Source: Negativicoccus succinicivorans
GTDB taxonomy: Bacteria; Bacillota; Negativicutes; Veillonellales; Negativicoccaceae
NCBI RefSeq assembly: GCF_018373335.1
Contig: NZ_JAHAHH010000027.1
Location: 1-14,976 of the forward strand
Length of the DNA stretch: 14,976 nucleotides
Direction: 5' to 3'
Shown here: piece by piece, positions 1 to 7,755 of the stretch
Position numbering within the stretch: position 1 is the first letter of the stretch
How the letters are laid out: the number at the start of each line of letters is the position of its first letter
Notes under the pieces: model-generated
The model's database searches: none
Seen by the model: only the letters and a program-made list of their open reading frames with translations
Told to the model about the DNA's origin: nothing
Translations under genes and position numbers: made by a program

Positions 1-1
1 T

Positions 2-6
2 GGAGG
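2..6 (+). promoter_or_regulatory. Ribosome-binding site of gatA
   Basis: A GGAGG core lies six bases before a GTG codon at position 13. It decides the start of gatA, because no ATG lies nearby in the same frame and the GTG gives the usual GatA N-terminus. Confidence 0.85.
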
Positions 7-12
7 ATTATT

Positions 13-1473
13 GTGAACGCGTGGACCATACATGAAAATCATCGCCGTCTGCTTGCCAAAGAGATCTCGGCGGTGGAATTAACAAAACAGATTATTCAGC
101 ATAAAGAAAAGGTGGAGCCGGAAATTCACGCTTACCTGCACGATACGCATGAGCGTGCGCTGGCGGCCGCCCAAAAAGTCGATGATAAAATTGCCGCCGG
201 CGAAACGATTGCTCCTCTCGCGGGCGTTCCGGGCGCACTCAAAGACAATCTTTGCAGTGACGGTGAACCGGTCAGCGCCGCGTCAAAAATTTTGGAACAT
301 TTTATCGCGCCGTACAATGCGACGGTCGTTGAAAAATTACAGGCGCAAGATTATGTATCCCTCGGCAAATTGAACATGGACGAATTCGCGATGGGCAGTT
401 CGACGGAAAACTCGGCCTACGGCCCTTCCAAAAATCCGTGGAATACGGAATGCGTGCCCGGTGGCTCCAGCGGCGGCAGCGCGGCGGCGGTAGCGGCACG
501 TTCGGCATTGTGGGCATTGGGCTCGGATACCGGCGGATCGATTCGTCAGCCGGCGTCCTATTGCGGTCTGGTCGGTTTGAAACCGACATACGGATTGGTT
601 TCCCGCTATGGTCTGTTGGCATTTGCTTCTTCCCTCGATCAAATCGGACCGTTGACGCAGGATGTTACCGACTGCGCCATCGTCTTGAATGCGATTGCCG
701 GCCACGATCCGAAGGATTCGACGAGTATAGCAGGGAAACGCCCCGACTATACGAACGCGCTGCAAAGCGATGTCAAAGGTTTGCGCATCGGCGTACCGGC
801 GGAATATTTTACGGACGGTATTAAACCGGAAGTGAAAAAAGCGGTCGAAGATGCGTTGAAGACGTATGAAGAATTGGGCGCGGAAATCGTTTCGGTTTCA
901 TTGCCGCGCGCTAAATATGCTATTTCCGCTTACTATATCGTGGCACCGGCGGAAGCCAGCTCCAACCTCGCCCGTTATGACGGCGTCGGTTTCGGATTGC
1001 GTGTGCCGGGCGAAAATTTGATTGAAATGTACAAAAAAACCCGTTCCGAAGGTTTCGGACCGGAAGTGCAACGCCGTATTATGCTCGGTACGTATGTATT
1101 GAGCGCCGGCTATTATGATGCCTACTATATGAAGGCGTTGAAAGTACGCACACTGATTAAAGAAGACTTTGCCAACGCGTTTTCCAAAGCGGATATTTTA
1201 GTTACGCCGACAGTGCCGGATACGGCATTCCGCTTCGGTGATAAAATCAATGATCCGCTGGCCATGTATATGGAAGACGTTTGCACGGTACCGGTCAATC
1301 TGGCGGGCATTCCGGCGCTCAGCATGAATTGCGGATTTGCCGACGGCATGCCGATCGGGATGCAGTTGATCGGCCCCAACTTGAGTGAAGAACGGCTCTT
1401 GCAAGCGGCCTATACATTTGAGCAGGCGCGGCCGGATACGCAAAAAGTAGCGGCTCTGGGAGAGGTGAAGTAA
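13..1473 (+). CDS. gatA: Glutamyl-tRNA(Gln)/aspartyl-tRNA(Asn) amidotransferase subunit A
   Basis: GatA is the amidase subunit of GatCAB. It releases ammonia from glutamine so that misacylated Glu-tRNA(Gln) or Asp-tRNA(Asn) can be converted to Gln- or Asn-tRNA in the cytoplasm. The 486-residue protein has full family length and the amidase-signature Ser-cisSer-Lys triad: K77 in GALKDNL, the cis-serine S152 in GGSSGGS and the nucleophile S176 in DTGGSIRQP. Translation starts at a GTG with a good GGAGG six bases upstream. The stop codon TAA shares its last base with the ATG of gatB, so the two subunits are very likely translationally coupled. The third subunit, gatC, normally lies just upstream and is outside the window. 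The assignment is secure; only the tRNA preference (Gln, Asn or both) cannot be read from the sequence. Confidence 0.98.
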   Translation: MNAWTIHENHRRLLAKEISAVELTKQIIQHKEKVEPEIHAYLHDTHERALAAAQKVDDKIAAGETIAPLAGVPGALKDNLCSDGEPVSAASKILEHFIAPYNATVVEKLQAQDYVSLGKLNMDEFAMGSSTENSAYGPSKNPWNTECVPGGSSGGSAAAVAARSALWALGSDTGGSIRQPASYCGLVGLKPTYGLVSRYGLLAFASSLDQIGPLTQDVTDCAIVLNAIAGHDPKDSTSIAGKRPDYTNALQSDVKGLRIGVPAEYFTDGIKPEVKKAVEDALKTYEELGAEIVSVSLPRAKYAISAYYIVAPAEASSNLARYDGVGFGLRVPGENLIEMYKKTRSEGFGPEVQRRIMLGTYVLSAGYYDAYYMKALKVRTLIKEDFANAFSKADILVTPTVPDTAFRFGDKINDPLAMYMEDVCTVPVNLAGIPALSMNCGFADGMPIGMQLIGPNLSEERLLQAAYTFEQARPDTQKVAALGEVK

Positions 1474-2915
1474 TGAAGTACGAAAGTGTTATCGGCTTAG
1501 AAGTCCATACCGAATTAAAAACGGCAACAAAAATTTTCTGCGGCTGTAAAACCACATTCGGCGCGGAACCGAACTCGAATGTTTGCCCGGTTTGCTTGGG
1601 CCTGCCGGGCGTGCTGCCGGTTCTCAACAAAAAAGTCGTCGACTTTGCTATTCGTGCCGGCCTGGCATTGAACTGCAAAATCGCCAACTTTACGAAATTT
1701 GACCGTAAAAATTATTACTATCCCGATTTGCCGAAAAACTTCCAAACTTCGCAATACGATTTGCCGATTTGCGAACACGGCTATTTGGATATCGAAGTAG
1801 ACGGTGAGACACGTCGCATCGGCATTACCCGTATCCATATGGAAGAAGACGCTGGCAAACTGGTGCACAGCGGCACGACCATTACCGATTCCGATTCGTC
1901 CAATGTCGACTACAATCGTACCGGCGTACCGTTGTTGGAAATCGTTTCCGAACCGGATCTGCGCAGCGGTGCCGAAGCTGCCGCGTATATGGAAAAACTC
2001 CGCTCGATTTTGGAATATATCGCGGTTTCCGACGTCAAGATGGAAGAGGGAAGCCTGCGTTGCGATGCCAACGTTTCCGTTCGTCCGGTCGGAGAAACCA
2101 AACTCGGCACTAAAGTGGAAATGAAAAACATCAACTCGATTCGCGGCGTAGCACGCAGCATCGAGTATGAAGCCCAACGCCAGGCGGAAGCCCTGGAAGA
2201 CGGCGAAAAAATTGTACAGGAAACGCGTACCTGGGACGAAAGCAAAGGTACGACAGCAACGATGCGTGTCAAAGAAGAAGCGGACGATTATCGCTACTTC
2301 CCGGAACCGGACCTGGTGCCGTTCACGATTTCCGATGAATACATCGAAAGCGTTCGGCAGGCATTGCCGGAACTTCCGGATGCACGCAAAGCCCGTTTAA
2401 TGCAGGAACACGGACTTTCCGATTATGACGCGGGCATCATTACCCTTTCGCGCTCGATGGCGGAATATTTTGACGAACTCGTAGCCGCCGGTGCGGATGC
2501 GAAAGAAGGCGCGAACTGGCTGATGGGCGATTTTTCGATGCTGTTGAACGAAGCCGGTAAAACCCCGGCTACGGCGCCGGTTCGTCCGCAGGGACTCGCG
2601 GGAATGCTGGCCAAGATCGCTGACGGAACCATTTCCGGTAAAATCGCTAAAACTGTTTTCCGCGATATGTGGGAACAGGGTAAATCGGCGGATGAGATCA
2701 TTGAAGCGAAAGGTTTGAAACAGATCTCCGATACCGGTGAATTAACGCAGTTGATTCATGACGTGGTCGCCGCTAACCCGCAATCGGTAGAAGATTATCG
2801 TGCGGGCAAGAAAAAAGCGATCGGCTTTTTAGTCGGCCAGATCATGAAAAAAACGAAAGGCCGCGCTAATCCGCAGGTAGTGAACCAGCTCTTGGTCAAA
2901 GAATTGCAGGAGTAA
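1473..2915 (+). CDS. gatB: Glutamyl-tRNA(Gln)/aspartyl-tRNA(Asn) amidotransferase subunit B
   Basis: GatB binds the misacylated tRNA, activates the Glu/Asp side chain with ATP and adds the ammonia delivered by GatA. The 480-residue protein starts with the family hallmark MKYESVIGLEVHTEL, which includes the metal-site residue H12. It carries the structural zinc site as C23-x-C25 and C38-xx-C41. A conserved HMEED segment follows at 122-126, then EIVSEPD in the kinase-like domain. The C-terminal part from about residue 330 is the helical and YqeY-like tRNA-binding tail, ending in NPQVVNQLLVKEL, which is typical for complete GatB. The ATG overlaps the gatA stop by one base, with GAGAGGTG upstream as ribosome-binding site. 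The gene is followed after three bases by a small membrane-protein gene, apparently in the same operon. Confidence 0.98.
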   Translation: MKYESVIGLEVHTELKTATKIFCGCKTTFGAEPNSNVCPVCLGLPGVLPVLNKKVVDFAIRAGLALNCKIANFTKFDRKNYYYPDLPKNFQTSQYDLPICEHGYLDIEVDGETRRIGITRIHMEEDAGKLVHSGTTITDSDSSNVDYNRTGVPLLEIVSEPDLRSGAEAAAYMEKLRSILEYIAVSDVKMEEGSLRCDANVSVRPVGETKLGTKVEMKNINSIRGVARSIEYEAQRQAEALEDGEKIVQETRTWDESKGTTATMRVKEEADDYRYFPEPDLVPFTISDEYIESVRQALPELPDARKARLMQEHGLSDYDAGIITLSRSMAEYFDELVAAGADAKEGANWLMGDFSMLLNEAGKTPATAPVRPQGLAGMLAKIADGTISGKIAKTVFRDMWEQGKSADEIIEAKGLKQISDTGELTQLIHDVVAANPQSVEDYRAGKKKAIGFLVGQIMKKTKGRANPQVVNQLLVKELQE

Positions 2916-2918
2916 ACT

Positions 2919-3215
2919 ATGTGGCAGGAACAACATACAGAAAAAACAACCCGTGCGGATGAACCGCGCGTGATCAGTAAAAAAGAACGCGATGCATTTC
3001 ACGGCACGACCTTTGATGCCGAAGGAACCGCCGAAGATACGAAAAGCACACGCGTGATTGTACGACGTTGGGAAGATTTGCCGCTGCCTGTGAAACTGGC
3101 GGTGGCGGGAGCCGGTTTGTTATTTGGTATGGTGTTTTTGGGGTTTAGCGGTATTTTTATTGTGATCGCACTTGTGGCGGTTGCTCTTTCATGGGTAGGC
3201 AGCTTTTTGCAGTAA
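2919..3215 (+). CDS. Small membrane protein of unknown function
   Basis: I do not recognise this 98-residue protein. Residues 1-50 are hydrophilic and highly charged. Residues 57-97 are almost entirely hydrophobic, with a small break around F76-S77, and most simply form two short transmembrane helices joined by a tight turn. It could therefore be an inner-membrane anchor with a cytoplasmic N-terminal segment. Only three bases separate it from gatB. The ribosome-binding site AGGAG (2908-2912) lies inside the last codons of gatB, so co-translation with the amidotransferase is likely. Two tandem stop codons (TAATAA) lead directly into a terminator, making it the last gene of the gat operon. No signal-peptide cleavage site, catalytic motif or cysteine is present. 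That it is a real gene is well supported by the ribosome-binding site, spacing and terminator; its function is open. Confidence 0.8.
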   Translation: MWQEQHTEKTTRADEPRVISKKERDAFHGTTFDAEGTAEDTKSTRVIVRRWEDLPLPVKLAVAGAGLLFGMVFLGFSGIFIVIALVAVALSWVGSFLQ

Positions 3216-3216
3216 T

Positions 3217-3241
3217 AAAAACGGGCTTTGGCCCGTTTTTT
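3217..3241 (+). terminator. Intrinsic terminator of the gat operon
   Basis: A perfect ten-base-pair stem pairs AAAAACGGGC (3217-3226) with GCCCGTTTTT (3231-3240) around the four-base loop TTTG, with six Ts at 3236-3241. The A-run on the left arm makes it potentially active in both directions. It overlaps the second of two tandem stop codons of the upstream gene. Confidence 0.93.
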
Positions 3242-3275
3242 ATTGCCGCCATGTTTCCACGATATCTCACAGCAG

Positions 3276-3305
3276 TTGGCGTCTCGACAATGGATCAGAT
3301 ATAAT
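3276..3305 (+). promoter_or_regulatory. Sigma-70-type promoter of the scpA operon
   Basis: A perfect -10 box TATAAT (3300-3305) lies 18 bases after a -35-like TTGGCG (3276-3281, four of six consensus bases). It sits in the only real gap between the gat terminator and scpA. Transcription would start near 3312 and give a leader of about 20 bases containing the AAGGG ribosome-binding site. The core elements and spacing match those of the leuS promoter at 14419-14448. Confidence 0.8.
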
Positions 3306-3332
3306 AAAGATTATGAGATAAGGGTGTGACCT

Positions 3333-4052
3333 ATGGCAGTTAGTACGGTGCAATTTAATTTACCGGTGTTTAACGGACCGCTGGATTTATTATTGCACTT
3401 AATCCGCAAACAAAAAATTGATATTTACGATATTCCGATCCAAACGGTGACGGTGCAATATATGGATTATTTAGCGCGCGCGGAAGCATTTAATTTGCAG
3501 TTGGGAACGGAATTTTTCCAAATGGCCGCAACGCTCTTAGCGATCAAGGCGCGCAGTCTGCTGCCCAAAGCACCCGCGGAAGAAGAGGAAGAAGATCCGC
3601 GGCAAGAACTTGCCGAGAGATTGATCGCATGGGAGCATATTCAAACAGTAAAAAGTGAAATTGAAACACGCTTGGCGGAGAATGCATTTTTTCTGGAAAA
3701 AGAGCCGACGCCCTTACAGGCTTCGGAGTATACGCTGCGCGTCAGTATGGAGCGATTAGCCGGTGTTTGGCAGCGTCTGATCCAAAAGGAAGAGCCGGCA
3801 GAGGCAGATTGGCAACCGATTCCGGAGTTAGATCCCAAACCTTTGCGAGAAGCATTTTTACAAGCGATTCAACATGGCTCGGTGGATCTTATCCCATACT
3901 TTGAAAAACTGACCAATCGTTGGGAACAATTGACGCTATTTTTAGAAGTTTTAGAAATGATTTGGCAGGGAACGATTACGGTGAAGAAACTCGGTACAGG
4001 CATTTATGTGGAGAGATTACGTCATGGCAACGGAACAACTAGCAGCACTTGA
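3333..4052 (+). CDS. scpA: Segregation and condensation protein A (kleisin)
   Basis: ScpA is the kleisin that bridges SMC ATPase heads and, with ScpB, forms the bacterial condensin needed for chromosome compaction and segregation. The 239-residue protein has the diagnostic N-terminal segment FNGPLDLLLHLIRKQKIDIYD (residues 13-33), followed by the SMC neck-binding helices with GTEFFQMAATLLAIKARSLLP. An acidic linker (EEEEED, residues 83-88) leads to a helical middle and a C-terminal winged-helix domain ending near residue 232, where family members contact the SMC head. Start ATG at 3333 has AAGGG eight bases upstream and directly follows a promoter, so this is the first gene of its operon. The last 29 bases overlap scpB. 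smc is not in the window. Confidence 0.96.
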   Translation: MAVSTVQFNLPVFNGPLDLLLHLIRKQKIDIYDIPIQTVTVQYMDYLARAEAFNLQLGTEFFQMAATLLAIKARSLLPKAPAEEEEEDPRQELAERLIAWEHIQTVKSEIETRLAENAFFLEKEPTPLQASEYTLRVSMERLAGVWQRLIQKEEPAEADWQPIPELDPKPLREAFLQAIQHGSVDLIPYFEKLTNRWEQLTLFLEVLEMIWQGTITVKKLGTGIYVERLRHGNGTTSST

Positions 4053-4557
4053 AGCGCTACTCTTTATTGCCGGTGAACCGGTATCGACGAAGCAAGTAGC
4101 AGAAGTACTCAACGTCGGTACGAGTGAGGCGACGAAACTTTGTCAGGAGCTTGCCGACCAATATGCCGCTCGATCGCAGTCCGGTCTGTTGGTACAGGAG
4201 ACTGCGGGAGGTTGGCGGCTATGTACGCGAACGGAGTACGGTAAGCTGTTGGCCGAACGTTACGCGCCGCCGCTCCATTTGAGTAAAGCGGCGTTGGAAG
4301 TACTGGCCATTGTGGCGTTGCAAGCACCCGTGACGCGGCAGCAAATTGACGGTTTGCGTGGGGTTTCAAGCGAACGGACGCTGGCGAATTTGCTGGAAAA
4401 GAATTTAATTATGGAGATCGGCCGCGCCGAATTGCCGGGACGACCGATTTTATATGATGTCACGCCGTATTTTAAGCGCAAAACAAATTGGCGGGACTAT
4501 TATCAGAAACAGGGAGTAAACGAAACCGATGAGAGAACGTCTTCAGAAATTGATTAG
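4024..4557 (+). CDS. scpB: Segregation and condensation protein B
   Basis: ScpB is the dimeric winged-helix partner of ScpA in the SMC condensin. The protein begins MATEQLAALEALLFIAGEPVS, the typical ScpB opening, followed by two winged-helix domains; the second contains LEVLAIVALQAPVTRQQIDGLRGV and ends in GRPILYDVTPYF. I chose ATG 4024 (177 residues) over an in-frame ATG at 4006 because 4024 has GGAGAG (4010-4015) eight bases upstream and gives the usual N-terminus; the earlier one lacks a good ribosome-binding site. With this start the gene overlaps scpA by 29 bases, and its 3' end overlaps rluB by another 29 bases. No spmA/spmB spore-maturation genes separate it from rluB, although they do in some sporulating Firmicutes. 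Confidence 0.95.
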   Translation: MATEQLAALEALLFIAGEPVSTKQVAEVLNVGTSEATKLCQELADQYAARSQSGLLVQETAGGWRLCTRTEYGKLLAERYAPPLHLSKAALEVLAIVALQAPVTRQQIDGLRGVSSERTLANLLEKNLIMEIGRAELPGRPILYDVTPYFKRKTNWRDYYQKQGVNETDERTSSEID

Positions 4558-5257
4558 CCAAGCGGGGCTGGCATCCCGGCGGGCGGCCGAAACGATGATT
4601 ACCGAAGGGCGAGTTAAAGTAAACGGTAAAGTAGTGAGCGAACTGGGTCAAAAAGCGGATCTTACACGCGACACGATTATTGTCGACGGCAAAAAAATTG
4701 AACGGGAACCGCTGCAGTATTTCCTGTTTAATAAACCCAAAGGGGTCATCACTACTTTAAGCGATCCTGAGGGCCGGACGACGGTATTGGAATATTTCAA
4801 AAAAGAAAAAGTTCGCCTGTATCCGGTCGGTCGATTGGATCTGAACACGGAGGGCTTACTGCTTTTGACCAATGACGGTGACCTGACCAACCGGTTAGAA
4901 CACCCGTCGTCAGAAGTGGAAAAAGAATACGAAATTAAAATTAAAGGCCGAGTACCGGATAAAATGCTTACGGCATTTCGCGAAGGCGTGCCGTTGGAAG
5001 ACGGCATAACCGCTCCCGCAAAAGTAAGCGAGGCCGTTTTTGATGTCAAGACAGGGCTTTCGACTCTTGCCCTCATTATTCACGAAGGCCGCAACCGCCA
5101 AGTGCGCCGGATGTGCGAACACTTCGGTTTTCGCGTGCATAACTTGAAACGCACACGGTATGCGACCCTGACTTTGCAAGGCGTCAAGCGCGGCAGTTAT
5201 CGGGCGTTGACAGCCAATGAAATAAGCGATCTTAAAGCGCAGGTTACGCATGCGTAA
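4529..5257 (+). CDS. rluB: 23S rRNA pseudouridine synthase, RluB/RsuA family
   Basis: This enzyme isomerises a specific uridine to pseudouridine in rRNA. The 242-residue protein has an N-terminal S4 RNA-binding domain (residues 1-45, with LQKLISQAGLASRRAAE) and a catalytic domain with the RsuA/RluB/E/F motif GRLDLNTEGLLLLTNDG, in which D104 is the expected catalytic aspartate. The C-terminal EGRNRQVRRM block (186-195) is also typical. Scp-linked members in Firmicutes are RluB types that act on 23S rRNA helix 89 (around E. coli position 2605). The exact target cannot be read from sequence alone; RsuA is the alternative. The ribosome-binding site AGGGAG (4511-4516) is rather far from the ATG (12 bases), so initiation may depend on ribosomes finishing scpB, which it overlaps by 29 bases. 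Confidence 0.92.
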   Translation: MRERLQKLISQAGLASRRAAETMITEGRVKVNGKVVSELGQKADLTRDTIIVDGKKIEREPLQYFLFNKPKGVITTLSDPEGRTTVLEYFKKEKVRLYPVGRLDLNTEGLLLLTNDGDLTNRLEHPSSEVEKEYEIKIKGRVPDKMLTAFREGVPLEDGITAPAKVSEAVFDVKTGLSTLALIIHEGRNRQVRRMCEHFGFRVHNLKRTRYATLTLQGVKRGSYRALTANEISDLKAQVTHA

Positions 5258-6494
5258 TGTTGTTGTGATCGGTGGCGGCTGCGCCGGGCAAATGGCGGCG
5301 TATGCCGCCCAAACGGCGGGCGCACGAGTGATTTTACTGGAAAAAATGCCGCAACTCGGTCTTAAAATGGGGATCACCGGCAAAGGACGCTGCAATCTGA
5401 CGAATGCCGCATCTATGGAGGAACTCATTCGCCAAACGCCGGGCAACGGTAAATTTTTATACAGCGCCTACCATACTTTTACCAACACGGATTTGCTTTC
5501 GTTACTTGCGTCATGGGGCGTAAAAACAAAGGTGGAACGAGGCGGCCGTGTATTTCCCGAATCCGACTCCGCACAGGAAGTCCGTCGTGCGTTTCGTACG
5601 GCGCTTACCAAAGCGGGAGTGGAAATTCATACGGAAGCATCTGTGCGCGAAATTCACCGAGAGGGTGCCGCGTTTGAAGTGATAACCGCGGAACGCACCT
5701 GGCCGGCGGCGGTTGTGATTATGACAACGGGAGGCGCTTCGTATCCGCAAACCGGTTCCGACGGTAGCGGACATGCATTGGCGAACGGATTGGGGCACAC
5801 TTTAATACCGCTACGTCCTTCTCTGATTCCGCTTGTCTGTGAAGAAGCATGGTGCAAAGCATTGCAGGGACTTTCGTTGCGTAACGTCGAACTCACATTG
5901 CAAATTGACGGTAAAGCGAAGCAGACTTTGCGCGGCGAAATGCTTTTTACGCATTTTGGCGTATCGGGACCGATTGTCTTGCGTTTAAGTGATGCGGCTT
6001 CGCGGGCGTTGCAAAAGAACAGGAAAGTAACGCTCTCTTTGAATGTAAAGCCGGCGCTTGCACCCGAGGTGTTGGATGCCCGACTACGGCGAGATTTGGG
6101 AAAAAATCATTTGCAGCAGATGGGCAATGCCTTGCGCGATTTATTGCCGCAGCGTTTGATTGCACCGATGTTGCAAGCAGCTGAGATTGAAAACGACGTT
6201 AAGGCGGCGGAGCTTTCCCGCGCGGAACGGTTGCGCTTGGGGCAAGCGTTGCAAAATCTGTCGTTGACGGTGACGGGCACACGCCCGTTGCGTGAAGCAA
6301 TTGTAACAGCGGGAGGCATCAGCACCAAAGAAGTCAATCCCAAAACAATGGAATCGAAAATTGTGCCGGGCATTTATTTTGCCGGCGAGATCTTGGATGT
6401 TCACGCGTTTACGGGAGGATATAATTTACAGGCAGCGTTTTCTACCGGCTACCTTGCGGGCGTTAGCGCGGCAGGAAAGGAGTCGGAGCAATGA
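5250..6494 (+). CDS. FAD-dependent oxidoreductase of the HI0933/BaiN-like family
   Basis: This is a 414-residue flavoprotein of the HI0933 family (YhiN/BaiN-like, annotated as NAD(P)/FAD-dependent oxidoreductase or aminoacetone oxidase family). Visible signatures are the Rossmann dinucleotide motif VIGGGCAG (6-13), ending with the ribose-binding acidic E31 in VILLEK, the family-specific GITGKGRCNLTN (41-52), a second glycine motif MTTGGASYPQTGSDG, and the C-terminal FAD contact GIYFAGEILDVHAFTGGYNLQ (from about 374). Family members bind FAD, but the physiological substrate is not known for most. BaiN of bile-acid metabolism is a distant relative, and that function should not be transferred. 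The gene sits between rluB (8-base overlap) and cmk (4-base overlap), a conserved position in many Firmicutes, which suggests a housekeeping role. The ribosome-binding site is weak, so coupling to rluB is likely. Confidence 0.9.
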   Translation: MRNVVVIGGGCAGQMAAYAAQTAGARVILLEKMPQLGLKMGITGKGRCNLTNAASMEELIRQTPGNGKFLYSAYHTFTNTDLLSLLASWGVKTKVERGGRVFPESDSAQEVRRAFRTALTKAGVEIHTEASVREIHREGAAFEVITAERTWPAAVVIMTTGGASYPQTGSDGSGHALANGLGHTLIPLRPSLIPLVCEEAWCKALQGLSLRNVELTLQIDGKAKQTLRGEMLFTHFGVSGPIVLRLSDAASRALQKNRKVTLSLNVKPALAPEVLDARLRRDLGKNHLQQMGNALRDLLPQRLIAPMLQAAEIENDVKAAELSRAERLRLGQALQNLSLTVTGTRPLREAIVTAGGISTKEVNPKTMESKIVPGIYFAGEILDVHAFTGGYNLQAAFSTGYLAGVSAAGKESEQ

Positions 6495-7168
6495 AAAAAA
6501 TTGCGGTTGCGATTGATGGCCCCGCGGGGGCCGGTAAAAGTACGGTCGCTAAAGAGTTGGCGAAACGACTGGGGTATGTATACCTGGATACCGGTTCAAT
6601 GTACCGAGCGTTGACTTGCGAATTACTGCACCGAGGCGTTTCGGTGGATCAGGAAGAGAAAGTCTGCTCCGTCGTCCAAAATTTAACGGTAGAATTAAAA
6701 GGCGATCAGGAAGAACCGATAGTGACGGTGAATGATCGTGATGTTTCCGCTCATATCCGTCGTCCGGAGGTATCGGCCCGTGTTTCACAAGTCGCCGCAT
6801 ATGTCTGCGTGCGCCAACACTTAGTCAAAGAGCAGCAGCGCCTTGCCGAAAACGGCGGTATCGTCATGGACGGGCGGGATATCGGCACGGTGGTGCTGCC
6901 GCACGCTGAGCTGAAGGTGTTTTTAACGGCTTCTGTAGAAGAACGAGCCCGCCGGCGTTTGGTACAATGGAATGAAACACACCCTGATGAACCGCAGACA
7001 ATGGCGCAAATTGTGCAAAATATTCAAGAGCGCGATCGCAAGGATACGGAACGCGCCATTTCTCCTCTGCGGCAGGCGGAAGATGCCGTTTTGCTGGACA
7101 CCACTTGTTTAACGCGGGAAGAAACGATTGATACACTTACGGCTATGGTAAAGAAGGTGACGGCATGA
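6491..7168 (+). CDS. cmk: Cytidylate (CMP/dCMP) kinase
   Basis: Cmk transfers phosphate from ATP to CMP or dCMP in the pyrimidine nucleotide pathway. The 225-residue protein opens with the P-loop DGPAGAGKST (G10-S17), followed by the CMP-binding YLDTGSMYRA (31-40) and MDGRDIGTVVLP (126-137), with the arginine-rich lid SVEERARRR after that. Length matches the family. The ATG overlaps the previous stop (ATGA, four bases) and has a strong AAAGGAG (6476-6482) eight bases upstream. Its own stop overlaps plsC in the same ATGA arrangement. The assignment is secure. Confidence 0.97.
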   Translation: MKKIAVAIDGPAGAGKSTVAKELAKRLGYVYLDTGSMYRALTCELLHRGVSVDQEEKVCSVVQNLTVELKGDQEEPIVTVNDRDVSAHIRRPEVSARVSQVAAYVCVRQHLVKEQQRLAENGGIVMDGRDIGTVVLPHAELKVFLTASVEERARRRLVQWNETHPDEPQTMAQIVQNIQERDRKDTERAISPLRQAEDAVLLDTTCLTREETIDTLTAMVKKVTA

Positions 7169-7752
7169 TTAAAAAATTTCTCCACTTGCTTGCAAAATTT
7201 TTATTTATTTTCTTGGGCGGCGCGAAAATAATCGGACAGGAGAATGTCCCGAAAGAGGGTGGGGTTATTATCGCGTCTAATCATAAAAGCAACTGGGATC
7301 CGCCGATCGTTTTTGCGGCGATGCCGAGGCAGGTATATTTTTTGGCAAAAGAAGAATTATTTCATAATTTCTTTCTGCGCAAATTTTTGAATGCTTTAGA
7401 AATGGTTCCTTTGCACCGCGGTAAAGTGGATCGCACGGCGATGCGAAAATCATTTGCGATTATTCGTCGCGGTGAGTTGCTTGGAATTTTCCCTGAAGGA
7501 ACGAGAATTCAGCATGAAGGTCTGGGACCTTTTCACAGCGGCATGGCATCGCTGGCGTTACGTCTTGGTGTGCCGATCGTTCCCGTGGCTGCGATTCACA
7601 CCATGCGTCCATGGAGCCAATCGGTACCGGTGGTGGCGATTGGCGAACCGGTCATGGTGGAGAAAGATAAGCCGACACCCGAGAAGATTATAGAAATTAA
7701 TAATTTGGTTAAAGAAAGAATAGAAAAGCTTTATGAAATGTACAAAGGTTGA
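7165..7752 (+). CDS. plsC: 1-acyl-sn-glycerol-3-phosphate acyltransferase
   Basis: PlsC adds the second acyl chain to lysophosphatidic acid, giving phosphatidic acid, the precursor of all membrane phospholipids. It works at the inner face of the cytoplasmic membrane. The 195-residue protein shows the catalytic HX4D motif as NHKSNWDPP (H40, D45), the substrate-binding FPEGTR (109-114) and a further block VPIVPVAA. The first 20 residues are hydrophobic and basic and likely form a membrane-associated helix. The gene overlaps cmk by four bases. plsY and gpsA, which act before PlsC in the same pathway, lie a few genes downstream. Its length is at the short end of the family but includes all motifs. 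Confidence 0.94.
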   Translation: MIKKFLHLLAKFLFIFLGGAKIIGQENVPKEGGVIIASNHKSNWDPPIVFAAMPRQVYFLAKEELFHNFFLRKFLNALEMVPLHRGKVDRTAMRKSFAIIRRGELLGIFPEGTRIQHEGLGPFHSGMASLALRLGVPIVPVAAIHTMRPWSQSVPVVAIGEPVMVEKDKPTPEKIIEINNLVKERIEKLYEMYKG

Positions 7753-7755
7753 GAT

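Noticed and set aside
1515..2177. Long open frame on the - strand (220 codons) opposite gatB
   Set aside because: It is a shadow of the highly biased gatB reading frame, has no ribosome-binding site and no recognisable protein motif. The same holds for the other minus-strand frames, for example 10140-10673 opposite der and 14435-14971 opposite leuS.
3284..3289. TCGACA as -35 box of the scpA promoter
   Set aside because: The ten-base distance to TATAAT is too short; TTGGCG at 3276 gives 18 bases.
4006..4023. Earlier in-frame ATG for scpB at 4006
   Set aside because: No good ribosome-binding site; ATG 4024 has GGAGAG eight bases upstream and gives the typical ScpB N-terminus.
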